In this document: positions 55,056 through 61,715 of the stretch, one piece after another
Position numbering within the stretch: the first letter of the stretch is position 1
Layout: the number at the start of each line of letters is the position of its first letter
DNA from: Deltaproteobacteria bacterium
GTDB taxonomy: Bacteria > Desulfobacterota > Syntrophia > Syntrophales > JACQWR01
Reading direction: 5' to 3'
DNA length: 64,000 nucleotides
Assembly: GCA_026388415.1 (NCBI GenBank)
Contig: JAPLJV010000004.1
Location: 64,530 to 128,529, forward strand
Made by a program: the position numbers and the translations under genes
The notes under the pieces: generated by a model
What the model was told of the DNA's origin: nothing
Databases searched by the model: none
What the model saw: the letters and a program-made list of their open reading frames with translations, nothing else

Positions 55056-55070
55056 TGGCACGCTGTGTGC
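55056..55070 (+). promoter_or_regulatory. sigma-54 (-24/-12) promoter of the pilin gene
   Basis: TGGCACG at 55056-55062, four bases, then GTGC at 55067-55070. The invariant GG and GC are at the correct spacing and only one base departs from TGGCACG-N4-TTGC. Predicted start near 55082 gives a ~115-nt leader. pilA promoters are often sigma-54-dependent. Confidence 0.8.
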
Positions 55071-55197
55071 TTTAAGAACGGCACATAAGAATTAAAATCC
55101 ATGAAAGGGGGGTGAAAATTCGCGTCGGTTTGAACCTGGAAAACGGAAAAGCACCGGTAAGAAAATCCATTAATCATAATTCTAAGGAGGAGCAAAA

Positions 55198-55656
55198 ATG
55201 TTGACAAAGAAATTGAGAAATCAGAAAGGTTTTACGTTGATTGAAATCATCGCGGTCCTCGTCATCCTTGGCATTCTGGCGGCGGTGGCCGTTCCCAAGT
55301 ATATGGACCTGTCGGACAATGCAAAGCTCAAGGCGATGGACGGAGCGCTGGCAGCAGGAGCGACCAATGTTTATATGCAGTACTCAAGGGATTTGCTCAG
55401 TGATGCCACTTTTGCAGCATTGGGATCGACCGCGCAAGTAACTAAGTTACAACAAGACTTGGTTGCTGCAGGCACGGCTGTGAATAACGTAGGCGACTTT
55501 TCAGTATCTTATGCAGTAGATACTCTTACTGGTTGTGGTGGGGCAATAAAGGTAACCATGACGGGTGGACCTCCTGTGATCGGCGGCGCCTACACGGGTA
55601 TAAGTACCTATTATGGCGGTACAGCTCCAAGTAAGACTTTTTGTATTGTTAATTAG
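55198..55656 (+). CDS. type IV pilin-like protein
   Basis: A 152-residue prepilin. The class III signal MLTKKLRNQKG is cleaved before FTLIEIIAVLVILGILAAVAVPKY, with Glu5 of the mature protein present. The C-terminal part is a small variable globular domain with two Cys (LTGCGGA and KTFCIVN) that can form the D-loop disulfide. Major type IVa pilin or a pseudopilin are both possible; no assembly genes are in the window. Strong ribosome site (aaggagga), an upstream sigma-54 promoter and a clear terminator make it a single-gene unit, as expected for an abundant major pilin. Confidence 0.85.
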   Translation: MLTKKLRNQKGFTLIEIIAVLVILGILAAVAVPKYMDLSDNAKLKAMDGALAAGATNVYMQYSRDLLSDATFAALGSTAQVTKLQQDLVAAGTAVNNVGDFSVSYAVDTLTGCGGAIKVTMTGGPPVIGGAYTGISTYYGGTAPSKTFCIVN

Positions 55657-55679
55657 TTGGTTCTAAGCGGTAAATATCC

Positions 55680-55726
55680 GGGCGGGGAAGCTGAGGGTTG
55701 ACTGATGTTTCCCCGCCCTCTTTTTA
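55680..55726 (+). terminator. intrinsic terminator after the pilin gene
   Basis: Perfect 10-bp arms gggcggggaa (55680-55689) and ttccccgccc (55709-55718), followed by tcttttt. Confidence 0.85.
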
Positions 55727-55748
55727 ATACCTGAGGACATCCTGCCTC

Positions 55749-57686
55749 ATGCCCAGTATATACCCTTCCAAACAGGCAGCCGTCCCGGCGTTCTTCCTGG
55801 TTTCAGCACTACTGCTTTCTTTTTTCTTCAACGGGCAGAAATTTTACGCTTTTCTGGGGACGCAGACTTGCCTGATTCTGGCCCTGGCCGGCGCTCTCTG
55901 GTTTGCCTACGAGGGCAAGGAAGAAATCAAAGTCTCAGCGGTAACCTTTCTGATGCTGGTCTTGGCCCTGTGGCTGTTCATCTCCACACTGTGGTCCCGG
56001 ATCCCGTATCTGAGCATCATCACCGCCTGGTGGCTGGCGGTAGCCGCCCTGGCCTGCGGAATTTTTCTCCTGACGCCTCGGAAGGGATTCCTCTATGCCG
56101 CCCTGCTGGGGGCGGCCTTCGTGTCCGGCGGGCTTCAGGGTCTTTTGGCCCTTTACCAGTTCTTTGTCCTGGAGACCCTTCCCAACGGTCTTTTTCTCTA
56201 CAAGAACCTGCTGGGATCTTTTTTGGTTCTGCTGGTTTTTCTCCTGTGCGGCCTTTTTTTCATCCTGCCCGAAGAAAAAAAAAGTATCCGTTACCTGCTC
56301 CTTACGTTCCTTTTTTTTCTGACCTTTGTCGTGGACATTATTCAGAGCCGCGGGGTTTTTCTTAGTCTATTCCTTTCGATGCTGCTGTTTTTTGCCATTG
56401 CCCGTTATCTGAAAGCCAACCGCCGCACCCTCGTAACGCTTTTGGTGACGCTTGTGCTGGCCTTTGTCTGTGCGGAACTGGTGAGCCTGTCTGCAACCCT
56501 GACCGGGCTGAGCCAGCGGGTGATGAGCCTGGAAAATCCCTTTGCGGCTGGCAAGGACCGGTTTCTCATCTGGCAGGGATGCCTGGAGATGATTCGGGAT
56601 TATCCGTGGTGGGGGACGGGCCTGGGAACCTACTGGCTCCTGTGGCCGCCCTACCGCTCACCGCTCGACACCAGCGGCGGATATTACGCCCACAACGATT
56701 ATCTGCAGTTCTGGATTGAAGGGGGCATCCCCTTGCTGATCATTTTGTTGGGGCTCATGTCCGTCATAGCCGTCGCGTTTTACCGGACGATGAACGCGAA
56801 AGAACTGCCCCAGGCAAACAAAATTGAGGCATTGTCTCTGTTTGCCGGCCTTATGGCCCTGGCGATCCATACTGTTACTGATTTTAATTTTTACAATATG
56901 CCCACCATGATCCTGGCGGGGGTGATGCTGGGCAGGCTGGACATGCTGAGCGCCACGAGAAAATGGCGGCTCGTTCTTCCTGAGTGCCTGAGGGTACGGA
57001 CTGGCGTGTACAGGACATGCCTCATGCTGGCGAGTTTCACTCTGCTGTCCTTTTTCCTCTGCATGGGTTTATCCTATTATTATTGTGAGCAGGGCAACGA
57101 ACTGTTTGCAAAAATGAACCATGCCGGTGCAGCACGCAGCTACGACCTTGCCGGCAAACTCTGGAGTTCCTACGATAAACCGCTGTATTCCCGTGCCTAT
57201 CTGCTGGGAAGTGTGATGAAGCCGGCGGGTAATGATGCGGGTAACAGCGAAACGCGTCGAGAAATTTACGTTCAGGCGAGGGAGTATTTGAAGCGGGCGG
57301 AAAAATTGAACCCCTACCAGCCCAGGACCTACCTGACCCGCGCACTGCTGGAGGAATCCATGGGCGCCGAGATGAATGTGATTGCGGGCGTCTTTGAGAA
57401 GGCCCTGCAGGTGGATCCTCTGTTTTTAAAAGGCCGGACCGAGTATGGACGCTACCTGGCCCAGTCCGGGCAGAGCCGGAAGGCGCTGGCCATCCTGGAA
57501 GCAGGGATGGTTTACTATTATCACCCCGGAAATCCGGAACTGATTCCCTACTACCAGTTGACGTCCATTCTGCGGCGGCAGAGCGGTTATTTATACGGGG
57601 CAGCGGAGTTGGATGAAAAAATTGCAGTCATCAAGGAAGAAAGTCGGAAAGCCCGTGCGGCTAAAAAGCGCGACTGGCTGTTTTGA
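55749..57686 (+). CDS. O-antigen ligase/Wzy_C-family membrane protein with TPR tail
   Basis: A 645-residue protein with roughly eleven membrane segments in the first ~450 residues. The Wzy_C/WaaL signature is WWGTGLGTYWLLWPP followed by YYAHNDYLQFWIEGGIPLLI (about 280-330, with the His of HND). The C-terminal ~200 residues are TPR-like (LKRAEKLNPYQPRTYLTRALLE). Such enzymes attach undecaprenyl-linked glycans to lipid A or, in the PilO/PglL group, to pilin. Placement directly behind the pilin gene favours pilin glycosylation, but LPS ligation or polymerisation is equally open. Confidence 0.82.
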   Translation: MPSIYPSKQAAVPAFFLVSALLLSFFFNGQKFYAFLGTQTCLILALAGALWFAYEGKEEIKVSAVTFLMLVLALWLFISTLWSRIPYLSIITAWWLAVAALACGIFLLTPRKGFLYAALLGAAFVSGGLQGLLALYQFFVLETLPNGLFLYKNLLGSFLVLLVFLLCGLFFILPEEKKSIRYLLLTFLFFLTFVVDIIQSRGVFLSLFLSMLLFFAIARYLKANRRTLVTLLVTLVLAFVCAELVSLSATLTGLSQRVMSLENPFAAGKDRFLIWQGCLEMIRDYPWWGTGLGTYWLLWPPYRSPLDTSGGYYAHNDYLQFWIEGGIPLLIILLGLMSVIAVAFYRTMNAKELPQANKIEALSLFAGLMALAIHTVTDFNFYNMPTMILAGVMLGRLDMLSATRKWRLVLPECLRVRTGVYRTCLMLASFTLLSFFLCMGLSYYYCEQGNELFAKMNHAGAARSYDLAGKLWSSYDKPLYSRAYLLGSVMKPAGNDAGNSETRREIYVQAREYLKRAEKLNPYQPRTYLTRALLEESMGAEMNVIAGVFEKALQVDPLFLKGRTEYGRYLAQSGQSRKALAILEAGMVYYYHPGNPELIPYYQLTSILRRQSGYLYGAAELDEKIAVIKEESRKARAAKKRDWLF

Positions 57687-57731
57687 AAGGGAATTGGGAC
57701 ATAATCGGGGACGGGCTCACATTTCCTCTGC

Positions 57732-57795
57732 CGGTTCAGGCTTGCAGCTTGAACCATTTGTTAATGTTTAGGTTCAATCTTCAACATTGAACCAG
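57732..57795. repeat. paired GGTTCA hairpin repeat
   Basis: GGTTCAGGCTTGCAGCTTGAACC, linker atttgttaatgttta, then GGTTCAATCTTCAACATTGAACC. Preceded by ggggacgggctcacatttcc, also found before the copy at 62625-62690. Confidence 0.8.
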
Positions 57796-57819
57796 CCCGT
57801 AGGGTCTTGTCGTAACAGT

Positions 57820-58167
57820 TTATCCGGTGATATCGTAGTGCAGTTTCAGGGCCGCCTTTACTTGTGATAACAATGCCGTGGGCAAGGTGCCGATGAATTC
57901 TACCAACCGGACCTTATCAACAGTCCTTGTCTGGTTGACCATGATTTTGGATCTGCTGGTCAAATTTGCTGTTCCGGCCGGGATTTCGACTTCAAACGAG
58001 TAGACTCGGGTCACGTTAGATGTGATCGGAGCGATGGAGACGATGGGCGAATGCTCATTGTTGATGTCATTGGAAACCACGACGGCAGGGCGGACTTTCT
58101 TGACTTCAGCACCCACCGAGGGATCGAAATTGACCCAGAAAACATTCCCCTGTTTAAGCGATTCCAT
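57820..58167 (-). CDS. mazF: MazF/PemK-family toxin
   Basis: About 115 residues. A sequence-specific endoribonuclease: GNVFWVNFDPSVGAEVKKVRPAVVVSND, then PIVSIAPITSN and SKIMVNQTRTVDKVRL. The conserved GDVVWVDLDP...E..K.RPAVVVS core and the later QxRTVDK motif are intact. I start it at ATG 58167 (ribosome site ggaaggg); the longer frame uses a TTG at 58173. It overlaps its antitoxin gene by 14 nt. Confidence 0.93.
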   Translation of the reverse strand: MESLKQGNVFWVNFDPSVGAEVKKVRPAVVVSNDINNEHSPIVSIAPITSNVTRVYSFEVEIPAGTANLTSRSKIMVNQTRTVDKVRLVEFIGTLPTALLSQVKAALKLHYDITG

Positions 58168-58378
58168 CGGCAATAGTCCCTTCCAGATCGGCGTTCATAT
58201 GTCTGATCTCCTCACCTGCTTCACGGTACTCGACGGCAAGCCTCCGGTTTCGTCTTTCCTTGATAGCGTTGTTGATTGCCTCACTGATAAAGTGGCTTCG
58301 TCCTCTGGATTCGACCTCCTCAGTGAGCTCTTGATATGTTGCCCGGGGCAGACTCACATTGATTCGAATAACATTCAT
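58154..58378 (-). CDS. ribbon-helix-helix antitoxin of MazF
   Basis: 74 residues from ATG 58378 (ribosome site gaggt). VIRINVSLPRATYQELTEEVESRGRSHFISEAINNAIKE is a CopG/RHH DNA-binding core, followed by an acidic helix (EYREAGEEIRHMNADLEG). MazF toxins pair with either AbrB- or RHH-type antitoxins; this is the RHH kind. Confidence 0.9.
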   Translation of the reverse strand: MNVIRINVSLPRATYQELTEEVESRGRSHFISEAINNAIKERRNRRLAVEYREAGEEIRHMNADLEGTIADGIA

Positions 58379-58408
58379 AATGTACCTCATTAGTGTGTGA
58401 TATCTTGA

Positions 58409-58437
58409 ATAATAACTTTAAATCTTTTTCTTGTCAA
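58409..58437 (-). promoter_or_regulatory. consensus promoter of the RHH-mazF module
   Basis: On the minus strand, TTGACA (58437-58432) and TATTAT (58414-58409) with a 17-bp spacer, about 30 nt upstream of the antitoxin ATG. Confidence 0.75.
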
Positions 58438-58478
58438 TATTTTTACTGAAGAATTGGTGACGGGTTCACTTTCTTTGC

Positions 58479-58544
58479 TGCTTCAGGCTTGCAGCGTGGA
58501 GCATTTGTTAATGTTTTGGTTCAATCTACAAGATTGAACCAGCC
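58479..58544. repeat. paired GGTTCA hairpin repeat truncating a wzt fragment
   Basis: Left half degenerate (ttcaggcttgcagcgtgga), then gcatttgttaatgtttt and GGTTCAATCTACAAGATTGAACC. Its end supplies the last codons and stop of the Wzt-like fragment at 58545-58730. Confidence 0.75.
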
Positions 58545-58730
58545 GGAGGCATCCTTGAGCGCCCACACCTCTTCCAGCGTATCGCCTCGGATGACGGGCT
58601 TCACCGGGGAAAGGGTTCGGGCATTCTGCATCCACACATCGCGCAAAAGAGTATAGTCGCCCCTTTCTGCCTGGTGGCCGATGATGTATTTTTCACCGAG
58701 ATTTTCAGCTTTGATGATGATGTCGGTCAT
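58545..58730 (-). pseudogene. Wzt-like ABC-transporter gene, 5' fragment 1
   Basis: About 62 codons from an intact ATG (TDIIIKAENLGEKYIIGHQ, ending [10 protein letters not shown]). This is the N-terminus of an O-antigen/polysaccharide-export ATPase before Walker A. The frame then runs into the GGTTCA repeat and stops. The nucleotide-binding core is absent. Confidence 0.75.
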
Positions 58731-58772
58731 AGGAGATAGGAGATAAAAGTTAAAGGTGAATATTGAAGGGTG
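58731..58772. repeat. heptad tandem repeat upstream of Wzt fragment 1
   Basis: Six 7-bp units on the plus strand: aggagat, aggagat, aaaagtt, aaaggtg, aatattg, aagggtg. They abut the fragment's start codon. Confidence 0.65.
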
Positions 58773-58810
58773 GGGAACCAAGAGTAATGAAGCCTTTAAA
58801 CTCTACATAT

Positions 58811-59038
58811 TTATTCATTTTGAAAAAAAGTCTCTACATCCATTTCCAAATCATTTTTTATGATCTTTAGGAGCAAACCATAGGGTACATCTTGATTCCC
58901 ATGATCAGGGATGGTAGTTTTCCTCCCATCGGGATGTCTGAAACGGATATGTGACCCTTTTTGACGAACTGCTTCGAAACCAAACTTCCTTACCATTCTG
59001 ATAAGGACCCGGAATGATATTGCGGGAATGTGGGTCAG
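58811..59038 (-). CDS. hicA: HicA-type toxin, possibly starting at CTG
   Basis: A small dsRBD-like mRNA interferase: FGFEAVRQKGSHIRFRHPDGRKTTIPDHG with the catalytic His in GSH. Starting at the first ATG (58996) gives 61 residues and cuts the first helix. The open frame extends upstream through HIPAISFRVLIRMVRK, which matches the usual HicA N-terminus. The natural boundary is a CTG at 59038 that overlaps the HicB stop as CTGA. Expected length from there is 75 residues. Gene order is antitoxin then toxin. Confidence 0.8.
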   Translation of the reverse strand: MTHIPAISFRVLIRMVRKFGFEAVRQKGSHIRFRHPDGRKTTIPDHGNQDVPYGLLLKIIKNDLEMDVETFFQNE

Positions 59039-59256
59039 TGTCTTGCCATTTCAATATCTCTCACGCCCACAAAAGTCATTTGTGCGTCAGTCGCTGGCGA
59101 TTCTTCCAAAAGACAAACCTCAATGGCTTCCTGGATGTTTTCTAATGCCTCATTAATGGTTCTGCCGTAACTTCTACAAGCCTTGAGGATAGGGCACTCA
59201 ACAATGAATACGCCGTCCTTGTCCTGTTCAATTATAACCGGATAATGTTTTTTCAT
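59035..59256 (-). CDS. hicB: HicB-type antitoxin
   Basis: 73 residues of the HicB partial RNase H fold: YPVIIEQDKDGVFIVECPILKACRSYGRTINEALENIQEAIEVCLLE. It lacks an added DNA-binding domain. Start at ATG 59256 with ribosome site ggaggaaac; in-frame ATGs up to 59271 are possible. Its stop overlaps the putative CTG start of hicA. Confidence 0.88.
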   Translation of the reverse strand: MKKHYPVIIEQDKDGVFIVECPILKACRSYGRTINEALENIQEAIEVCLLEESPATDAQMTFVGVRDIEMARH

Positions 59257-59357
59257 TGTTTCCTCCATCATTTTTCCTAGGTCACTAACGGTGCCTTAAT
59301 ATATTTAGAATTCTTACAGTAAACCGACAATTATGATACGGTGATAGGATTAACCAA

Positions 59358-59749
59358 TCATAGGCGCATGTCAAGAGATTTGTGAGCCTCTGTGAGGCCC
59401 TCGATGGTCACGCGCCCGGTTGAAGGCTCGGTAATGCGGCTTAAAATCTTCAATAGCGTGCTTTTCCCGGCCCCGTTGCGGCCGATGATACCCAAGGCCT
59501 CTCCGCGGCGGATCTCAAAACTCACATCCTTGAGCGCCCACACCTCTTCCATCATATCGCCCTGTATGACGGGCTTTCCCTGGGAAATAGGGGGACACGA
59601 TGCGGCATCATGTCCCCCTATTTCCCTCGTAGGGTTCGCGCATTCTGCATCAGCACGTCGCGCAAAAGCGTATAGTCACCCCTTTCCGCCTGGTGACCGA
59701 AGACGTATTTCTTACCGAGGTTTTCAGCTTTGACGATGATGTCGGACAT
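59358..59749 (-). pseudogene. Wzt-like ABC-transporter gene, fragment 2 with palindrome insertion
   Basis: Starts at an intact ATG (SDIIVKAENLGKKYVFGHQ) and runs to NARTL. It is interrupted by a 45-bp palindrome (59582-59626) that brings a stop, and then resumes as [42 protein letters not shown] with Walker A. The gene is cut off shortly after VTIEG. It is the longest of the three fragments and shows that the parent was a full ATPase. Confidence 0.8.
59582..59626. repeat. 45-bp near-perfect palindrome inside Wzt fragment 2
   Basis: 22-bp arms starting gggaaatagggggaca, one mismatch, single-base loop. Related in style (GGGACA..TGTCCC) to 60762-60801. Such REP-type hairpins are mobilised by IS200-like RAYT transposases in other bacteria; none is encoded here. 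Confidence 0.85.
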
Positions 59750-59761
59750 AGTTAAAAGGGA

Positions 59762-59817
59762 AAAGTTAAAGGTTGAAAGTTAAAGGTGAATGGTGAAGGG
59801 TGAGGAGTTAGGGGTTA
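59762..59817. repeat. eight-unit heptad tandem repeat upstream of Wzt fragment 2
   Basis: Exact 7-bp phasing: aaagtta, aaggttg, aaagtta, aaggtga, atggtga, agggtga, ggagtta, ggggtta. Confidence 0.8.
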
Positions 59818-59883
59818 CCTATCGCCTAACAGGGGCGCTTCGAAGCTGCTTTCTATCAGCCCGGTTATTCCTGCGGATATTTA

Positions 59884-60300
59884 TTACCCTTGGTGCCATT
59901 TTTCCCATTTCAATCCGGTGAATAATCGAAAATCATCAATGTTGCGTGTGACCAGAGTTAAACCGTTGGTTGCGGTTATGGCAGCGATCTGACCATCTAC
60001 AAAGGAAGGGGGCTGTCCTTCAGAGGTTAATCTGGCTCGTTCTACGGCATGCCAGCGGGCGGCACGTTCGTCATAGGGAAGTATAAGCAGATTTCTGTGA
60101 ACAACCTCTTCGAGGAAGACTTCTAGTAATTCTCGCTTCTTCGAAAGGAGCATCCGATAGCAGCCAAACTGCAACTCATGCCAGATCGGAGCGCCAATGA
60201 CCAACTCACTTTGATGCTGCTTGCACCGTTCCATTACTCCCTGGTCAGGGGTTGGTTTCACTAATTCAGAAACAACGTTGGTATCCAGGAGATATTTCAT
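59884..60300 (-). CDS. vapC: PIN-domain toxin (VapC-like)
   Basis: 138 residues from ATG 60300, which overlaps the antitoxin stop (ATGA). PIN marks: YLLDTNVVSELVK (Asp), PIWHELQFG (Glu), FVDGQIAAITATNGLTLVTRNIDDF (the last acidic cluster). This is the DTNVVSE subgroup, distinct from the DTHxxLW toxin at 52428-52814. Confidence 0.93.
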   Translation of the reverse strand: MKYLLDTNVVSELVKPTPDQGVMERCKQHQSELVIGAPIWHELQFGCYRMLLSKKRELLEVFLEEVVHRNLLILPYDERAARWHAVERARLTSEGQPPSFVDGQIAAITATNGLTLVTRNIDDFRLFTGLKWEKWHQG

Positions 60301-60581
60301 GCAGTCCAACCGGACGCTCTACCGGGCGACGGGTCACGTAGATTCTTAAGATCGCTTTCATCAATAACAATACCTTCGGAGGAGATAAGGTTCCTCACTT
60401 TCCCGAGACTTGCCCAGAATCCTTGCCCGCCTTCCACCATGCGTCTGTAGTCTCTTTCGGGAAGTAACATCGCTACCGCTTTTCCGTATCTGGTAATCTC
60501 TACAATAGATCCTTCCTCCACTTCGCGAAGGATGGAAGGAAGCTTGTTCTTGGCTTCCGCCACCGAAACGCTTCTGCTCAT
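60297..60581 (-). CDS. Phd/YefM-family antitoxin
   Basis: 94 residues. SVSVAEAKNKLPSILREVEEGSIVEITRYGKAVAMLLP is a typical Phd/YefM DNA-binding domain; the acidic C-terminal arm (IVIDESDLKNLRD) would bind the PIN toxin. Ribosome site gaggtg. Controlled by the promoter and operator at 60617-60644. Confidence 0.92.
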   Translation of the reverse strand: MSRSVSVAEAKNKLPSILREVEEGSIVEITRYGKAVAMLLPERDYRRMVEGGQGFWASLGKVRNLISSEGIVIDESDLKNLRDPSPGRASGWTA

Positions 60582-60616
60582 CGCTTTTCACCTCGCTTCA
60601 TATAACCGTTGGGGGT

Positions 60617-60644
60617 ATTATAGCCATAATGATGGCTATGTCAA
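60617..60644 (-). promoter_or_regulatory. consensus promoter with 20-bp operator palindrome for the Phd/PIN module
   Basis: Minus-strand TTGACA (60644-60639) and perfect TATAAT (60622-60617), spacer 16 bp. The spacer is filled by the palindrome atagccat-aatg-atggctat (plus strand 60620-60639), a likely autorepression site. Confidence 0.85.
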
Positions 60645-60761
60645 GCTTATTTTCATCTGTTCCGTTACATTTAGATAAACGTTCCCCCGCCCGGACAGTT
60701 CCGGGTGAAAGCCTGTACCCACCTCCAGCAGGCTTGCTACGCGGCCATTGATCGGAATCTT

Positions 60762-60801
60762 GGGACACGATCCCGATTTCTGCGAAATTGGGTCATGTCC
60801 C
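60762..60801. repeat. GGGACACGAT hairpin adjoining Wzt fragment 3
   Basis: Imperfect inverted arms starting gggacacgatcccgatttc, with the complement ending in tgtccc at 60801. REP-like; it marks the truncation point of Wzt fragment 3. Confidence 0.65.
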
Positions 60802-60810
60802 GAAATTCCC

Positions 60811-60915
60811 GGTAATGCGGCTCAAAATCTTCAATAGTGTGCTTTTTCCGGCCCCGTTGCGGCCGATGACGTATTTTTTACCGAGGTTTTCAGCTTTGAT
60901 TATGGTGTCGGTCAT
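60811..60915 (-). pseudogene. Wzt-like ABC-transporter gene, fragment 3 with internal deletion
   Basis: 35 codons from an intact ATG: TDTIIKAENLGKKYV joined directly to [19 protein letters not shown]. The N-terminus is fused in frame to the Walker A region, deleting about 65 codons. ATCGGC occurs at both sides in the other copies, so the join looks like deletion between short direct repeats. Confidence 0.75.
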
Positions 60916-60923
60916 AATGACTC

Positions 60924-60958
60924 AGTTAAAGTAAAATGTGAAAAGTGAAAAGAATAAA
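60924..60958. repeat. heptad tandem repeat upstream of Wzt fragment 3
   Basis: Five 7-bp units: agttaaa, gtaaaat, gtgaaaa, gtgaaaa, gaataaa. Confidence 0.6.
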
Positions 60959-60991
60959 GATGTTTGCGGTATTTGCAACGGCTGGCTGGAC

Positions 60992-61225
60992 CTAATTTAC
61001 CTCTGCAAGTAGAGAAAAATATTCTTCGCGGCTAATGTTGGCCGAACGGAGGTTGTTTTTGATAATAAACACCGGAATCTCTTGCCAGTCGGGAATTACA
61101 ATGGGCCTTGCGATGCCATCTTTGGTATAAACATAATGATCACCTTCGATTCTGACGCAAGTGAATCCGGCTCTTTCAAAAACCCGCATCAGCTTCCGTG
61201 CTGGTATAGGCGATATTTTTGGCAT
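60992..61225 (-). CDS. hicA: HicA-type toxin
   Basis: 77 residues: ISPIPARKLMRVFERAGFTCVRIEGDHYVYTKDGIARPIVIPDWQEIPVFIIKNNLRSANISREEYFSLL. Family layout is intact, with the catalytic His in EGDHYV. It begins immediately after the hicB stop, with antitoxin first. Confidence 0.9.
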   Translation of the reverse strand: MPKISPIPARKLMRVFERAGFTCVRIEGDHYVYTKDGIARPIVIPDWQEIPVFIIKNNLRSANISREEYFSLLAEVN

Positions 61226-61495
61226 TTAACCATGAACTGACATGAGCTCAGTTGCAATTAGACGTGGCGTCAGCCAATCTCCAAATCCTGCTTTCTCATA
61301 CCCCGATTCGCTCAAAATATCTTCTAAAGTGCCCATTTTTTGGGCTTCTTCAAGAAACAAACGAACCGCAGTCTTTAGATTATTACGGGCATCATCAACA
61401 GTGCCACCGCAACTGGAAACATCAAGTTTTGGCGAGTAGGCCACATATGTGTTGCCCTCTTGAAAAACGATGCTGTCAAATTCAATATTAATCAT
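61226..61495 (-). CDS. hicB: HicB-type antitoxin
   Basis: 89 residues: FDSIVFQEGNTYVAYSPKLDVSSCGGTVDDARNNLKTAVRLFLEEAQKMGTLEDIL. This is the HicB partial RNase H fold without an added DNA-binding domain. Ribosome site gagga precedes ATG 61495. It forms a back-to-back pair with hicA downstream. Confidence 0.9.
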   Translation of the reverse strand: MINIEFDSIVFQEGNTYVAYSPKLDVSSCGGTVDDARNNLKTAVRLFLEEAQKMGTLEDILSESGYEKAGFGDWLTPRLIATELMSVHG

Positions 61496-61715
61496 TTCGA
61501 ATCCTCTTTTCTCAGGTCCCTTTCCGGCATGCCTTCTATCAAATTCACGTTTTCACAACCAGATCAGTTTTCTTTTTCTGGCCCTCTCGACAGATTCCGC
61601 GACTTGCTGTGTGCAGAATTTGTATTACCTTACCGTTGAGGATTATATTCCACCCCGCTGTTATCTGCAAGCATTAAGGTGAATTGGGGGGGACGGATTC
61701 ACATTTCCTCTTTAA
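61496..61715. other. non-coding stretch, no gene seen
   Basis: Upstream of the minus-strand hicBA pair. Near 61687-61706 a gggggacggattcacatttcc motif recurs from the GGTTCA repeat family. No clear promoter was recognised. Confidence 0.4.

Noticed and set aside
55071-55197. Possible GEMM (cyclic-dinucleotide) riboswitch in the pilin leader
   Set aside because: Such riboswitches occur before pilin genes in related bacteria, but the conserved GCAAAG and CCGGCC-type core is not present in the leader.
58545-58730. Functional small ABC protein at Wzt fragment 1
   Set aside because: It lacks Walker A, signature and Walker B motifs, and its end is encoded by a repeat.
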